Positions 8,135 through 18,412 of a DNA stretch of 64,000 nucleotides are shown piece after piece. The notes under the pieces are model-generated. The model searched no databases. It was not told where the DNA came from and saw only the letters and a list, made by a program, of their open reading frames with translations. The translations under genes and the position numbers were made by a program. How positions within the stretch are numbered: the stretch's first letter is position 1; each line of letters starts with the position of its first letter. The stretch comes from Kwoniella bestiolae CBS 10118. Lineage: Eukaryota; Basidiomycota; Tremellomycetes; Tremellales; Cryptococcaceae. The stretch lies in NCBI RefSeq assembly GCF_000512585.2, contig NC_089243.1, forward strand, positions 1 to 64,000, given 5' to 3'.

Positions 8135-9965
8135 CTACTCCTTCAACTCTACGTCCCCCTCTCGTGTGTTGGTCTGTTCGAGATGAGCCACTTGGAGCTT
8201 ATCCTCGCCTGCCTCTTGAGCCGCAGTTGGAGCGAAAATCAAATCAATCGCTTCAAGTGACAATCCCTTGGTCTCCGGGAAGAAGAAGTAGATAGGCGGA
8301 AGGAACGCAGCGTTGATGACGGCGAAGATCTGAAGAGGGACAGGTGTGTGTGTGTGTGTTCAGCTGAGAACAATCACTAGGAGAATATATAAAGTCAACT
8401 TACGATATAGAATTTCCAACCGAGATTGGCGATACCGGAGGGAGTGAATTGCACAACGGCGTAGTTGGTGATCCAGCTACAAAGGCGGTATGATCAGTTT
8501 ACCCGAGAACAGCTTGTACCATCGAACAGCCCACTCACTTGCAAGCAGTGGCGATACTAGCTCCTTTTTGTCTCATTCGCAGCGGTTGAATCTCAGCCGT
8601 GTAGCACCAGACATTTGCTGAGTGGAAGGGGAGACGATGTCAGCCGTTTCTTTCGTTCGTCCTTACAAAAAGCGCTCACCTTGGAATCCGATCGTGAATA
8701 GACCCATGAAAATGAACATGAAGGCTGTCGCGACTCCACCAGCGACTTTACTATTGGTCGTTTGAACTTTGTACACCAATCCAGTCTCGATGGCAAAGAT
8801 CGCAGCCATACCCGCGATACATGCAAGGAAGAGCTTTCTTCGTCCAAGTGAGTCGATGAGGAACCATGGGATGAAGGATGCGGCGAAGAACCAGGTGAAT
8901 ACGGCACCGGCGAGTAAAGCGGGTTTGTCGGACACCAAAGCGAAGAAGTTGCCCCTGATGATGATGATGATGATCACAATGAGTCTTTACATCTTATCTC
9001 AAGTCACACTTTACTCACATGTAGAAGATCAACCCGTTGATACCGCCGATCTGTTGGAAGAATTGAATGGCGCACGCGATGATCAACCTTCGTCTTGATT
9101 TCAAGTCGTCTTCGTGAAGGAGATCAGACCATTTGCCGCTACCCAAGGACTGTTCGATCTCGACGGCTTGCTGAATCTCTCGATGTTGAGCGACGACGTC
9201 GGCATGATCAATCGGCTTGCCTTGAAGTCTTGCCAGGACCTCGAGACTCTCTTGTGACCGACCATGAGAAGCGAGCCATCTGGGGGACTCTGGCACAATG
9301 AAGACTAGAACGAGGATGGGGATGATGAAGATGGCCTGCATGGCTACGGGAATTCGCCAAGCCTTGGAGCCGTCGACGAAAGCGAAACCGTAACCAGTCC
9401 AGTAAGCGATCATGATTCCAAGATTGAGTAATGTCAGTTGAAAGCAGACAAATCGCCCTCGACTGGCTTTAGGCGAGACCTCGGATTGAAGAACGGGCAT
9501 GGTGGAGTTGAGAAAACCCTGTTACAGTCTTGTCAATAAGGTTTTGTCGAGGAGAATGGTTCCCACTCACCATTCCTAAACCCGACACGACTCTGGCTCC
9601 TATCATTGCACCTGAGGAGCTGACACCTGCTTGGAAACCAGCTCCACCAAGCATTACAACTGCGCCGATCATGATGGACCGTTTCCGACCGAGCCGTTCT
9701 CCCACGAAAGCGGTCATGATCGAGCCAGCACAGCATCCGATCTCGTAAATCGCAACGATGGTACCGAGAAGAGACGAGGACGGGTGATGAAAAGTGGTCT
9801 GAAAGGGTGCTTCGTTGATGATGCCGCCTGTAGAGATGCCAGTCAGCGAAGGAAGTCGGGTGAGAGATGACGGCTGTGCTCACCCATGACCCCATTGTCG
9901 TACCCGATGAGCATAAACCCAAGCGCTGTGAGAAGCGTGACAACATAAAGTAATGTTCCGGCCAT
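8135..9965 (-). CDS. MFS sugar transporter
   Basis: A multi-exon sugar porter of the major facilitator superfamily, acting at the plasma membrane. The first exon (9965-9884) ends GYDNGVMG, the usual TM1 motif. Later exons show the loop GERLGRKR, the PESPRWL motif after TM6, the QQIGGINGLIFY motif of TM7, DSLGRRK of loop 8-9 and the C-terminal PETKGLSLE. All are diagnostic for sugar porters. Introns lie near 9883, 9530, 9018, 8950, 8680, 8540 and 8340; one holds a GT repeat (8346-8358) and one an ATG-triplet repeat (8954-8973). The gene ends with VELKE and a stop at 8135. It is divergent from the gluconolactonase gene and shares its promoter, which suggests import of the sugar (acid or glycoside) processed by the cluster. 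The substrate cannot be read from the sequence. Confidence 0.9.
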
Positions 9966-10715
9966 ATTGTGACTGATATGTATTGAGTTGTTGATATCGA
10001 TGGAGCTATTGGGACCCCAGTTGGCCCCCCTCTGGAGAAGGTATTTATATATATCCCAAGTTCCGTGCCCAGGGGAATGATGAAGCTAGATTACAGCGGT
10101 TAAAGTCGGTATCCTAGTATCTGACCATCCGGATGGAGGAGCCGAAGTGTCCAGAGTCAGCAGGGGTCTCTACTTGCAAGATCGATGCACAGTTGTTCGG
10201 TAAAACAATGAATTGCGAAGCATTCCGAAGAGGTATCATCATCGATTGCAGCGATTTGGTACGTTTCCTTTTTTCTATTGTTTTCCCGGCTTTTCCGGTC
10301 GCTTGGATCTCCCACCTGTTCAACGAAAAATATGTTCCATCACGTCAGCTGTCGATCGCCGCAGACGTAAAGCTAGGAACTGCTTTGCGGTTCAAACCAG
10401 ATCTGTCCATGTGCAAAATGCCAGGCACAATGCGGAAGATCTCGCGGCCTCTCGAAGGAATCGAAGGAACCAAAATAGTGACCGTTGATCAAGCGGCTGT
10501 GAGCGGGACACAGTTTGCAATCGAGACTGCAACTCCACAATATATTCGCGGGACACTCGGAGCGTGTTCCGGACTAGTTTGTAGCGACTCAGACTTGTCT
10601 CTGCCCCATGATCAAGCTGCACCCGCACAACCTTTTCCCTAGCACAATCAATTGGGGAGGTCTCAAAGAGTTGCTTGTTGATGTGCTCATAGCCACATCG
10701 TTCGTCCAAATCATC
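9966..10715. promoter_or_regulatory. Shared divergent promoter of transporter and lactonase
   Basis: The 750-bp intergenic region separates two divergent genes. A TATA-like TATATATAAATA (minus strand) at 10043-10054 lies about 80 bp upstream of the transporter start. An open frame at 10133-10642 has no recognisable features. I see no known regulatory motif beyond the TATA box. Confidence 0.45.
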
Positions 10716-12265
10716 ATGTCGCATCAAAATGAAGACAACACTTCGTCCTGCTTTGTGAGTCCAGCAAGACGATACAGTTCTTACATGTCAGCTAACCAAT
10801 TCCCAAGCAGATGGTCGATCCTTCTGAACACCTGCGCTTGCCTGTGCCATTCCACCGTGACGCCTTCTCCGATTCATTTGTTTCTCTCCTCCCATCCTAT
10901 AAAGCCGATGCCTCATCGTCGTCGTCGTCCAGGACCTTTGTCGCGCATGATGCTAGCTTCTTGTCGCTTTTATCCTCCACCCCAAGTGTCCGATGCTTAG
11001 CGAAGGACGAATTTGGTAAAAGCTTCGCCCACGAGGCGGGAGTATGGGTCGAATCTCTAGATGAGGTCTGGTTTACGTCCAACTTGTTCCGTGACACTTC
11101 CCCCAAAGGAGATTTTGCCGATGTGCGTGTTGATATCAGCGCGATCAATGTCAAAACCGGCCAGGTGCGAGCGATCGATGTGCCCTCAGTCAGGGCGGGC
11201 AATGGCGCTTGTCCCTATGGAAGATACATTTTGTTTTGCGATCAAGGTGGGAGCGGCGCCGAGAACCCTTCACAACTCACCCTGGTCGATCCTGAAGACC
11301 CACGAAAAGGGGAGATCTTGATTAACAACTTCTACGGACGCCATTTCAATTCGCTGAACGACGTGATCGTTCTCCCCCCTCCTCCTCATGGTCATCATGC
11401 GAGATCTGCACAAAGTGTCGATGACAACACAGTGTTTCGAACAACACTACCTACAGGTTCCACTATCTGGTTCACCGATCCAACATATGGGCATGAGCAA
11501 ACGTTCAAGCCGGCGCCTCAGCTACCTTCGCAAGTATACGCTCTAGACCCTCACACAGGTCGGATCAGAGTTGTGGCGGATGGGTTTGACCATCCAAACG
11601 GAATAGCTTTCAGTCCTGACGGCTCAACTTGCTATGTCACGGATACCAGTCATATCCACGGAACGGGTAGACTGGACCCTCATCTGCAAAGTACCATGTA
11701 AGTTACAAACTGCTTCGACACCGCTCGTGTCCCTGAGCTCATGCGTGGGAGTTAGATACGCGTTCGATGTCGTCTGGCTGGGAGATGAACGATCTGCTGG
11801 TGGACCCAGTCTGCAAAATCGGCGAGTATTCGCATTTGCCGACACGGGGGTACCCGATGGGAGTAAGTTCCTCTCGGCTCGTCTTGCCTTGCGGTCTACT
11901 GACAGAGGTTTTAGTCAAATGTGACGTTTTGGGGAATGTGTATGCAGGGTGCGGAGATGGCATCCATGTGTGGAGTGAGTAGATGAGCAAGCAGAGGTAG
12001 GCGTGGTCACCTGCTGACTCTTATCTATCTATAAAACAGATTCATATGGTACTCTCATCGGAAGAATGTGAGTTTACAGTGCTTCCGAGACCTCGATCTC
12101 ACTGCTGAAGCGACCTTCTCCTACAGAGTACTGGGCGTCTCAGACGGTAAGACTGGTGCTGGTTGTGCCAACTTCTGCTTCATACCAGGGGGGAGATTAG
12201 TTTGTTTCTCGGAAGATCGGGTGTATTTAGTGGAAGGTTTAGCAGTAGAAGGAGCGTTGCTTTGA
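10716..12265 (+). CDS. SMP-30/gluconolactonase-family lactonohydrolase
   Basis: Hydrolyses aldono- or similar lactones to the free acid. The main exon (10811-11699) encodes a beta-propeller of the SMP-30/gluconolactonase/LRE type. Metal-site residues are visible in HEAGVWVE (Glu), NSLNDVIV (Asn) and HPNGIAFSPDG followed by CYVTDT (Asn and Asp). Short exons continue with STIYAFDVVW, CDVLGNVYAG and a C-terminal exon ending VEGALL. The first ATG is either 10716 (13 codons, then a 56-nt intron to 10810) or 10811; the intron has a good GTGAGT donor and CAG acceptor, so the longer form is given. It shares a promoter with the sugar transporter. A cytosolic role in sugar-acid catabolism is inferred. 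Confidence 0.88.
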
Positions 12266-12424
12266 TGGAAGTTGGCGATGATGTATGCACTGCTTCTTGA
12301 TGGGAAAATTATATTTGAGTCGTCCCAATGTCAAAAGAATGGGTTAAACACTGCTGTTACCTTGCGAAATCGTATTGAGGGTACTTCATCTCACCGTGCA
12401 GACGGTCGGAAATCATACATCGCG

Positions 12425-12440
12425 TATATATATATATATA
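12425..12440. repeat. (TA)n microsatellite
   Basis: Eight TA units lie between the convergent lactonase and SDR genes. The rest of 12266-12528 shows nothing notable. Confidence 0.9.
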
Positions 12441-12528
12441 CATGTATATTCCTATCCTCGACCAATGAATGGCATACCCAACGGCCTGGTCTCGCGTCAG
12501 CATTCTTTCTGTTGGACACTTGAGAGAC

Positions 12529-13482
12529 TCAGACCCACAGAATCTCCAGCTTTTGCACATTTACACCCAGCGGCAGACCAGCCAGGTAGACCAACGTTCT
12601 CCCCACATTTTCAACATCCATCATCGGCTCGGGCTTGACACTTCCGTCTGCCTGTCTGCATCCTTTGGCCGCATGGCCGCCTAGTGATGTTTGTGCGTTT
12701 CCGATGTCTAATTGAGTACAGCATATGTTGTGCTTACGCCCGTCCAGAGAAGTTGACCGAGATAAGCCCAGGATCGCGTGTTTCGATACTGTATATGCTG
12801 CCGAGTCTGCGGAATTTGACGTCAAAAGGGCCTTGCCAAAAGGCTTCAGGTCACTCACTGGGACGTGGCGACATGGCTGAGATACTCCCATTGTTAACTA
12901 TTCGACCACCCTGGGGCGTTTGCTCCTTCATAATCTTGATAGCCTCCTTGGTACACTATGTCGGTGATCGGTATTGCATCAGTAACGCCAGGACAAAAAG
13001 CAACGACTCACTATAACTGCAGCCATAACATTGATCTCCAGTACTTGGCGGAATGTGTTCATGTCGGCCTGTTCCAGAGGAACGGAATTGAGCAGATCCA
13101 CTCCGGCGTTCTACAGTGCCGGTGTGTCAGGACGATTGTCACGCTGCGAGACGGCGTAAAGGCTCACATTGAACAGCAAATCCAATCTTCCAAATTTTGC
13201 TTTCACCAATTCAAACATCGCATGTACATCGTCTTCGGCACTGACATCCCCGACGACTAGCTCAGCGACTGTGCCGGCGCGGAGCTGTTTTGCGGTCTCT
13301 TGCAATTCGGCGATTTTCCGTCCTGATAGTACAAGGACTAGGGGCGATGTGAATGCTTGTGACAAGGATATGGCACAAGCTCGTCCAATGCCCCCTGAGG
13401 CTCCAGTGATCAGAATGACTCGCGCTGGCTGGGTCATACTCGAATCCGCGGTGTGTTGTCTGAGCTGTGCTTCGTGCGACAA
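12529..13482 (-). CDS. Short-chain dehydrogenase/reductase (classical SDR)
   Basis: An NAD(P)-dependent oxidoreductase of the classical SDR family. The first exon shows the cofactor motif TGASGGIG, then VVGDVSAEDDV with the adenine-site Asp. Next come an NAGV exon, EINVMAAV, IVNNGSISAMSPRP (catalytic Ser) and AAYTVSKHAILG (Tyr-x3-Lys). The last part, DGRKHNICCTQLDIGNA, is characteristic of a fungal SDR subfamily. Introns are near 13110, 13010-12960 and 12850. The start is 13482, or 13437 if the second Met (MTQPARVILITG) is used. It runs tandem with the beta-glucuronidase gene and convergent with the lactonase, suggesting a role in reducing or oxidising a sugar-derived intermediate. The substrate is unknown. 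Confidence 0.88.
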
Positions 13483-13927
13483 GGTAGAATCTCATACTGC
13501 AGGCTTTCAACACAATTTCGCGATCCCAGTAACTCTGCCCACAGATCAAATCTGCAGGCCGGACCGGGACCCCGATCATGGTGATCAGCTGATCAACTCT
13601 TCAAAGATTGCTTGCATTGCGGCAGTGAGCGGTAACAGCAAAACGAGATCAAGTGATCGACAAGCCGTCTGCAGATTGCGTAATCTCCTCAAGGCTAAAG
13701 TCGGTAGTAGTTTTGCGTCCGCTTGTCAGAGCTGAATCATCGTCCTGTGCAAGCGACTTTTTCCGAAACTTCCCGTCAGTGAATGCACACACCAAGAGAT
13801 TCTGTTCTTGTGTTTCCGCCGTGCATCGTGTGATCAGTACACCATGCTCCCAAAGCCTGATGAACTTGGCTTATCATCCAGGGCAGATAGGCGAAAAAAC
13901 TTCATTCAGCAATCCCGTTGCATATCG
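13483..13927. other. Intergenic region, nothing recognised
   Basis: This 445-bp stretch separates the SDR start from the beta-glucuronidase stop. Open frames here lack conserved features. Confidence 0.5.
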
Positions 13928-15760
13928 TCAGGCATTTGATCCCAAGCTACCACCCACCCCGACCTCCCCCTTCTCCTCCCACAAGCCGCCCCACCGTTTC
14001 CTCAACGTATGAGCTGCCATTTTCGGTCTCCTGTCCCTCGTGAACACACCCTTCTTGTTTCCATCCACTCGAATGATACCAGGACCTGTGCTGAAATCCG
14101 CAAAGTTCCAAACATGCTCCCCTATTACCGCCTCGATCCTGTCAAACACGCGATGGTACATCTCAAGAAACTCCGACTGATACTCCTCTGACCATGGTTG
14201 AGCTGGATTCATGTGCAGCCCTGCCAAAGTATCGGCGCCATATTCGCAGATCACCAAAGGGCGTTTGAACTTTTCTTCCCAGCGTCGGAGTTCCTCTTCC
14301 AATTTCTTCTCCGCAAGCTCGAGATTACCGGTCTCCGAGTACCACCCATAATAACGATTTATACCGATCACGTCGAAGAGGTCGGCGATTTCATCGGAAT
14401 CGGGAAGTGCCATGCCCATGTTGGTGAATGTCACGGGTCGATGGGGATCAAGCTGCTTGGTGAGTTGGACGAGTGGCTGGAAGTATTCCCTCGCACCTTT
14501 TTCTTGAGACCCAGGCTCGTTGGTGATACACCACATGACGACGGATGGGTGGTTGTAATCTCGATCGATCAGCTCTCTGATAGCCTGTTTGTGGGCTTCT
14601 TGCGTTGTCGAATCACAAAACTCCCTTGAGAATGTAACCCTGTCATCTTTGCCGAAGATTCCACCTCCTAGATGCAGGTTCAGACCCACAGCAGCGACTT
14701 CATTGATGACGATCCACCCATGTCGATCAGCGTAATCGTAGATTTCCTCGGCGTAGGGATAGTGGGAGGTACGAAAGGAATTAGCGCCTGTCCATCGCAT
14801 GAGTTCAAAGTCGTAAACCATCCAAGCGTTGTCATGACCTTTCCCAATCACCGTCAAGTCTTCATGACGGCCATAACCTTTAAAGTAGAAGGGTTGATGA
14901 TTGATAAGGAATTGAGTGCCAGAAACCCTCACGGAGCGAATACCGACACTGAGGTTGTACTCGTCAACGACTGTATTGGCGGAGGTGACCTTGATGAACA
15001 AACGGTAAAGGTATGGATGACCTGGCCACCAGAGCTTGGGATTGGAGACTGTCATTTCCCCCGAGCAGGACTTCGAAGCCGCGACAATCTTGCCATCTCT
15101 GTCTACCAACTTCACCAAGACCGTTCCATCACCTCCATCCACCTTCAAATCAAACTTGACCGTACCTGAACCTCCCTTCTCCTCAACATCGGTCACTATT
15201 TTCACATCCCCGACCCGAACACCTGCAGGAACGGTGTATAGTCTAACACTCCTAGCCAGACCAGCATAGTTGAAGAAATCGTGTCTGATGACCTGAACAG
15301 TACGACCCAGCTCGTTCTCCTTGAGCTCTCCGGGTGGTATTGAATGTCTGGTCAGGATGTTATTCACTCCTATGGTAATTCTAACTTCCTCTCCAGCTTG
15401 AACTCCGGCTTCGGTGAGATCAGCCTCGAAAGGGGTATATCCCCCGACATGTCTGACCACAAGCGTATCGTTGACATAGACTTCACCTTCATGGGTTGCC
15501 GAATCGAGACGAATGAAAACCCTTTGACCTTTCCAAGATTTAGGGATCCGGACCAAGCGTTGATACCATACCTTCCCGACGTGCTCGCGCAGGGCATGGT
15601 TGGGGAATATATCGTTGTACGAAGCGGGAACAGGACATTCGAGATTACCAGGTAAGGTGGATTCCCATGGCGAGGAGGAGGTGTCGGTGTCAAGGGCGAA
15701 TGACCAGAGGCCGTTGAGGGATTTTACCTCTCGCGTGGAGGTTTCGACGACTTTTAGCAT
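13928..15760 (-). CDS. Beta-glucuronidase (GH2), intronless
   Basis: A 610-residue uninterrupted frame, close to the 603 residues of E. coli UidA. It releases glucuronic acid from beta-glucuronides. The order is GH2 sugar-binding jelly roll (about 10-180), immunoglobulin-like domain (180-280) and TIM barrel (280-590). Asn414-Glu415 in TNEPGS is the acid/base site and Glu506 in CEYGAD the nucleophile. Asn568-Lys570 in GNKKG is the Asn-Lys motif that reads the glucuronate carboxylate and separates glucuronidases from galactosidases. No signal peptide is seen, so it is probably intracellular. The lack of introns among intron-rich neighbours and the strong likeness to bacterial GusA suggest acquisition from bacteria (inference). 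It lies near transporter, lactonase and SDR genes, a likely glucuronide-use cluster. Confidence 0.95.
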   Translation of the reverse strand: MLKVVETSTREVKSLNGLWSFALDTDTSSSPWESTLPGNLECPVPASYNDIFPNHALREHVGKVWYQRLVRIPKSWKGQRVFIRLDSATHEGEVYVNDTLVVRHVGGYTPFEADLTEAGVQAGEEVRITIGVNNILTRHSIPPGELKENELGRTVQVIRHDFFNYAGLARSVRLYTVPAGVRVGDVKIVTDVEEKGGSGTVKFDLKVDGGDGTVLVKLVDRDGKIVAASKSCSGEMTVSNPKLWWPGHPYLYRLFIKVTSANTVVDEYNLSVGIRSVRVSGTQFLINHQPFYFKGYGRHEDLTVIGKGHDNAWMVYDFELMRWTGANSFRTSHYPYAEEIYDYADRHGWIVINEVAAVGLNLHLGGGIFGKDDRVTFSREFCDSTTQEAHKQAIRELIDRDYNHPSVVMWCITNEPGSQEKGAREYFQPLVQLTKQLDPHRPVTFTNMGMALPDSDEIADLFDVIGINRYYGWYSETGNLELAEKKLEEELRRWEEKFKRPLVICEYGADTLAGLHMNPAQPWSEEYQSEFLEMYHRVFDRIEAVIGEHVWNFADFSTGPGIIRVDGNKKGVFTRDRRPKMAAHTLRKRWGGLWEEKGEVGVGGSLGSNA

Positions 15761-16205
15761 CTGGGCGGTGTGTGAGCGGGGGTGGAACGGGCGAGCGCTG
15801 TCAGTGAATTTAATGAGATTTGTTTCGAAAGCAGTAGGGGAATGTGGACTTTGAGCAAGATCTGGGTATGTGACCTAGTTGTTGACAGCGCATTATGAAA
15901 CGAGATGAGATTGACGCAAGTTCATACTGGACATCTGCTGTGGTAGCAAAGTTGACAAAGGCTCAGCTGATCCTGGTGGAACCGGTCACCATACCGGCCC
16001 GGTCTCGCCGTTGCATGAGCAGGTGACATGTATTCTTACCGTGCATCTAGGCGTTGCTTCGTGGGGAATAGTCGTATTGAGGGCGATAGGTTGCTCTCCG
16101 TTCCCGGGGATGCATGTGACACGCTCGAGTTGTCTCAACAAGGAGATACTCGATGAAGACACTCTTCAGAAAGACATGGTTTCTCGCGAATCCCGTCAAA
16201 TGCAT
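15761..16205. other. Intergenic region, nothing recognised
   Basis: This 445-bp stretch contains the beta-glucuronidase 5' flank and the 3' flank of the GRAM-domain gene. No motif or gene is seen. Confidence 0.5.
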
Positions 16206-17937
16206 TCACCCCTTGATATACAACAGTAGTAGAACAACAAATAGCACCGTTATCACCAACATGACTGGGTTATCTGGTATCTCCCCGGCATGTTCTATAA
16301 TAGTCTTCCCTATCTTCTCCTTGACTTCTTCCGTTGTATGCTCGATCTCTGTTTCATGCTTTATCTCGACGTGCTCTCTTGACACGCCAAAGTCGTCGGG
16401 ATGCCCTTTGACCCATTCAGTGATAGCTTGGACCAGCTGTTGGTGATGCTCCTTCTGGCCCTTGATGACGGCGGGAGTGATAGTCCCCTTGAGCAGAGAT
16501 GATGAGGACCAGTCGACCTGAGTGGTGCAGTGGATTCTGGTGGCTTGTTTGTGGTGTAGTATGTCGTGGGTTAAGCAGGTTCTTGTGCGTATGATGAAGC
16601 TGTGAGAGGTGTCAGAGCGGTGTTTTGCTTAAGACGAATTACTCACCATTTGCCCGACGGTATATCCGGTGTCTGTGTCTCTGATACGATCTCATACGAC
16701 GTCTCGGGGTCAGCTATGACGATGGTCTCTGAGCCATTGCAGTTGGAGCTCTTTGGGCCGAGGGTGTTGTTCTGACAATATCATATAAAAAGTCAGCAAG
16801 GGCTCAGGCTGAGACGGTGCTCTAACAATCGAGGGATAGAGTCGACACTCACCATGTGCATAACATAGTTCAGCGTCCTTGATCTCTCTCCTGTCTCTGC
16901 ATCTTCCTCCCATTCCGATATCTTCAGGTCTGATAACGACATGTCAGTGAAATCGCAAGGTTGAAAATAAACACGACTCACCCGTCAACTTCTTCTCATT
17001 CGTGTAAAAGTTTGTAGTGAACGACTCATTGTGATATAGTAGATTATACGCCTGCTCCAGCTGTAGAGGGATCTTCACGTTCAGTGCTAGCTCCTTGTAT
17101 TGTTCTCCAGATCCCGTAGTCCGCTTCAACTGATCTGCTGTGTTCTCCTGATTCTCAATCACCTCCTCCTCCTCCTCCTCAACCTCTTCGCCGTTCTCCG
17201 TGGCCTCTGTCTTCTTAAATTCCTCATATCGCTCAGGCGCTCTCTCCTTCCAACAATCCATGAGAGCGTCATAGAGCGAGTCCCGATTCCACAAACTTCC
17301 ATATCCGTAGTGCTGCTCCACCTGATTGCCCTCGTCGTCCACTTCCATCACCCGTACATACACGGCGTTCTGTATCCATTTGGCGGTGGTGCCCTTTCTG
17401 ATGCTAACAACATCCGACAAAGCGTGCACTTTCATGGTGATTATCCCAATGATATTCGAGCGGAAGCAGAGGTGATACCGTGTGAGACAGAGCCGACCGT
17501 GTATGAGGATGGACGATTGAAGATCTGCTGCTTGGGTAGCGAGGATAGTCATGTAGTCGTCGGGGAGGGTGAGTGGGTCGGAGGGGGAAGAGGGGTCCTG
17601 GAACGATAACAAAGGTTCCAAGTCCATCCTCTTGGTGAATTTCTTCTCGAACTCGGTCTGCCGCTGAGCCAGGTTACTGTCGCTGGCTTTCTTGCTGACG
17701 GTGGAGATGGTGGAAATGGACGAGGAGGAGATGGCGGAACGTAGGGAGGGTTTGCTGGTGGTGGAAGCGACTACGAGGGCGGTCAGTCAGGCGTATGGTT
17801 GGACTGCACTCACTGCTTCCCACAGATGGTCCTCTGCTCCTCCCAGGTTGTTTCTGAGCAGCATCTGGACTCAGGTTGGTGTTGACAGAAGTCGTCGACG
17901 CGTTCGTATTGCTGTCTTCCTCAATCCTGCTACTCAT
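16206..17937 (-). CDS. GRAM-VASt domain protein (LAM/Ltc1-like sterol transfer protein)
   Basis: A multi-exon gene. The N-terminal part is Ser/Thr-rich and disordered (MSSRIEEDS...). A GRAM domain follows (LQSSILIHGRLCLTRYHLCFRS, then DVVSIRKG), and an acidic Glu-rich linker. A VASt/StART-like domain (LNVKIPLQLEQAYNLLY, TNFYTNEKKLT, NYVMHM, TTQVDWSS) comes next. A single C-terminal transmembrane segment (MLVITVLFVVLLLYIKG) ends the protein. This order matches the yeast Lam/Ltc and animal Aster families, which anchor in the ER and move sterols at membrane contact sites. Introns occur near 17815-17770, 16985-16930, 16860-16770 and 16650-16600. The protein is shorter than Ysp2/Lam2 and has no PH/BAR region. 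Function is by family. Confidence 0.88.
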
Positions 17938-18412
17938 GTTGACTGATTGTTGATCTAGTTATGACCGCGATGGAGCGAGTGATGAGCTGCTATGAGGAGG
18001 ATGCGATGTATAAATTCAGAGACCTAGATTCATAGGTTTGTAGAATAAGACTTGTCGAAGATGCGTGGGTCTATGGACAAGTGATTTCTTTCGTTGGAAT
18101 CAATGAACTGCCGAGTTATGTCATTGCTGCTGAGACTGTTCCAATGTCGAGGGCTTATATCACATGGACTGGAGGATAGATGTTACGTGAATGATAATTA
18201 TGATGAACATGATACAGCCGTATGCATGAGCAGATCGATAATCAATGACGATGGCATCGTCAGGAGTGTTCGGTTTGCAACTTGGAAATGTTGCGTCATG
18301 GAGCTTTTACACTTGTACGTAAATGTCACATGAGTGATATCATATCCCTCACTATACTACTCATATACATTCATCAACAGACATCAGATACAACAAAGAC
18401 AACAAAGCACCG
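17938..18412. other. Intergenic region, nothing recognised
   Basis: This stretch holds the 5' flank of the GRAM-VASt gene and the 3' flank of the GMC oxidoreductase. It is AT-rich and non-coding as far as I can see. Confidence 0.5.

Noticed and set aside
8950..8980. ATG-triplet repeat as coding Asp/His run
   Set aside because: It falls inside a transporter intron between FYM and GNFFALVSD, with fitting splice borders.
10133..10642. 170-codon plus-strand frame between transporter and lactonase
   Set aside because: It has no family features, fills a divergent promoter and includes the presumed 5' region of the lactonase gene.
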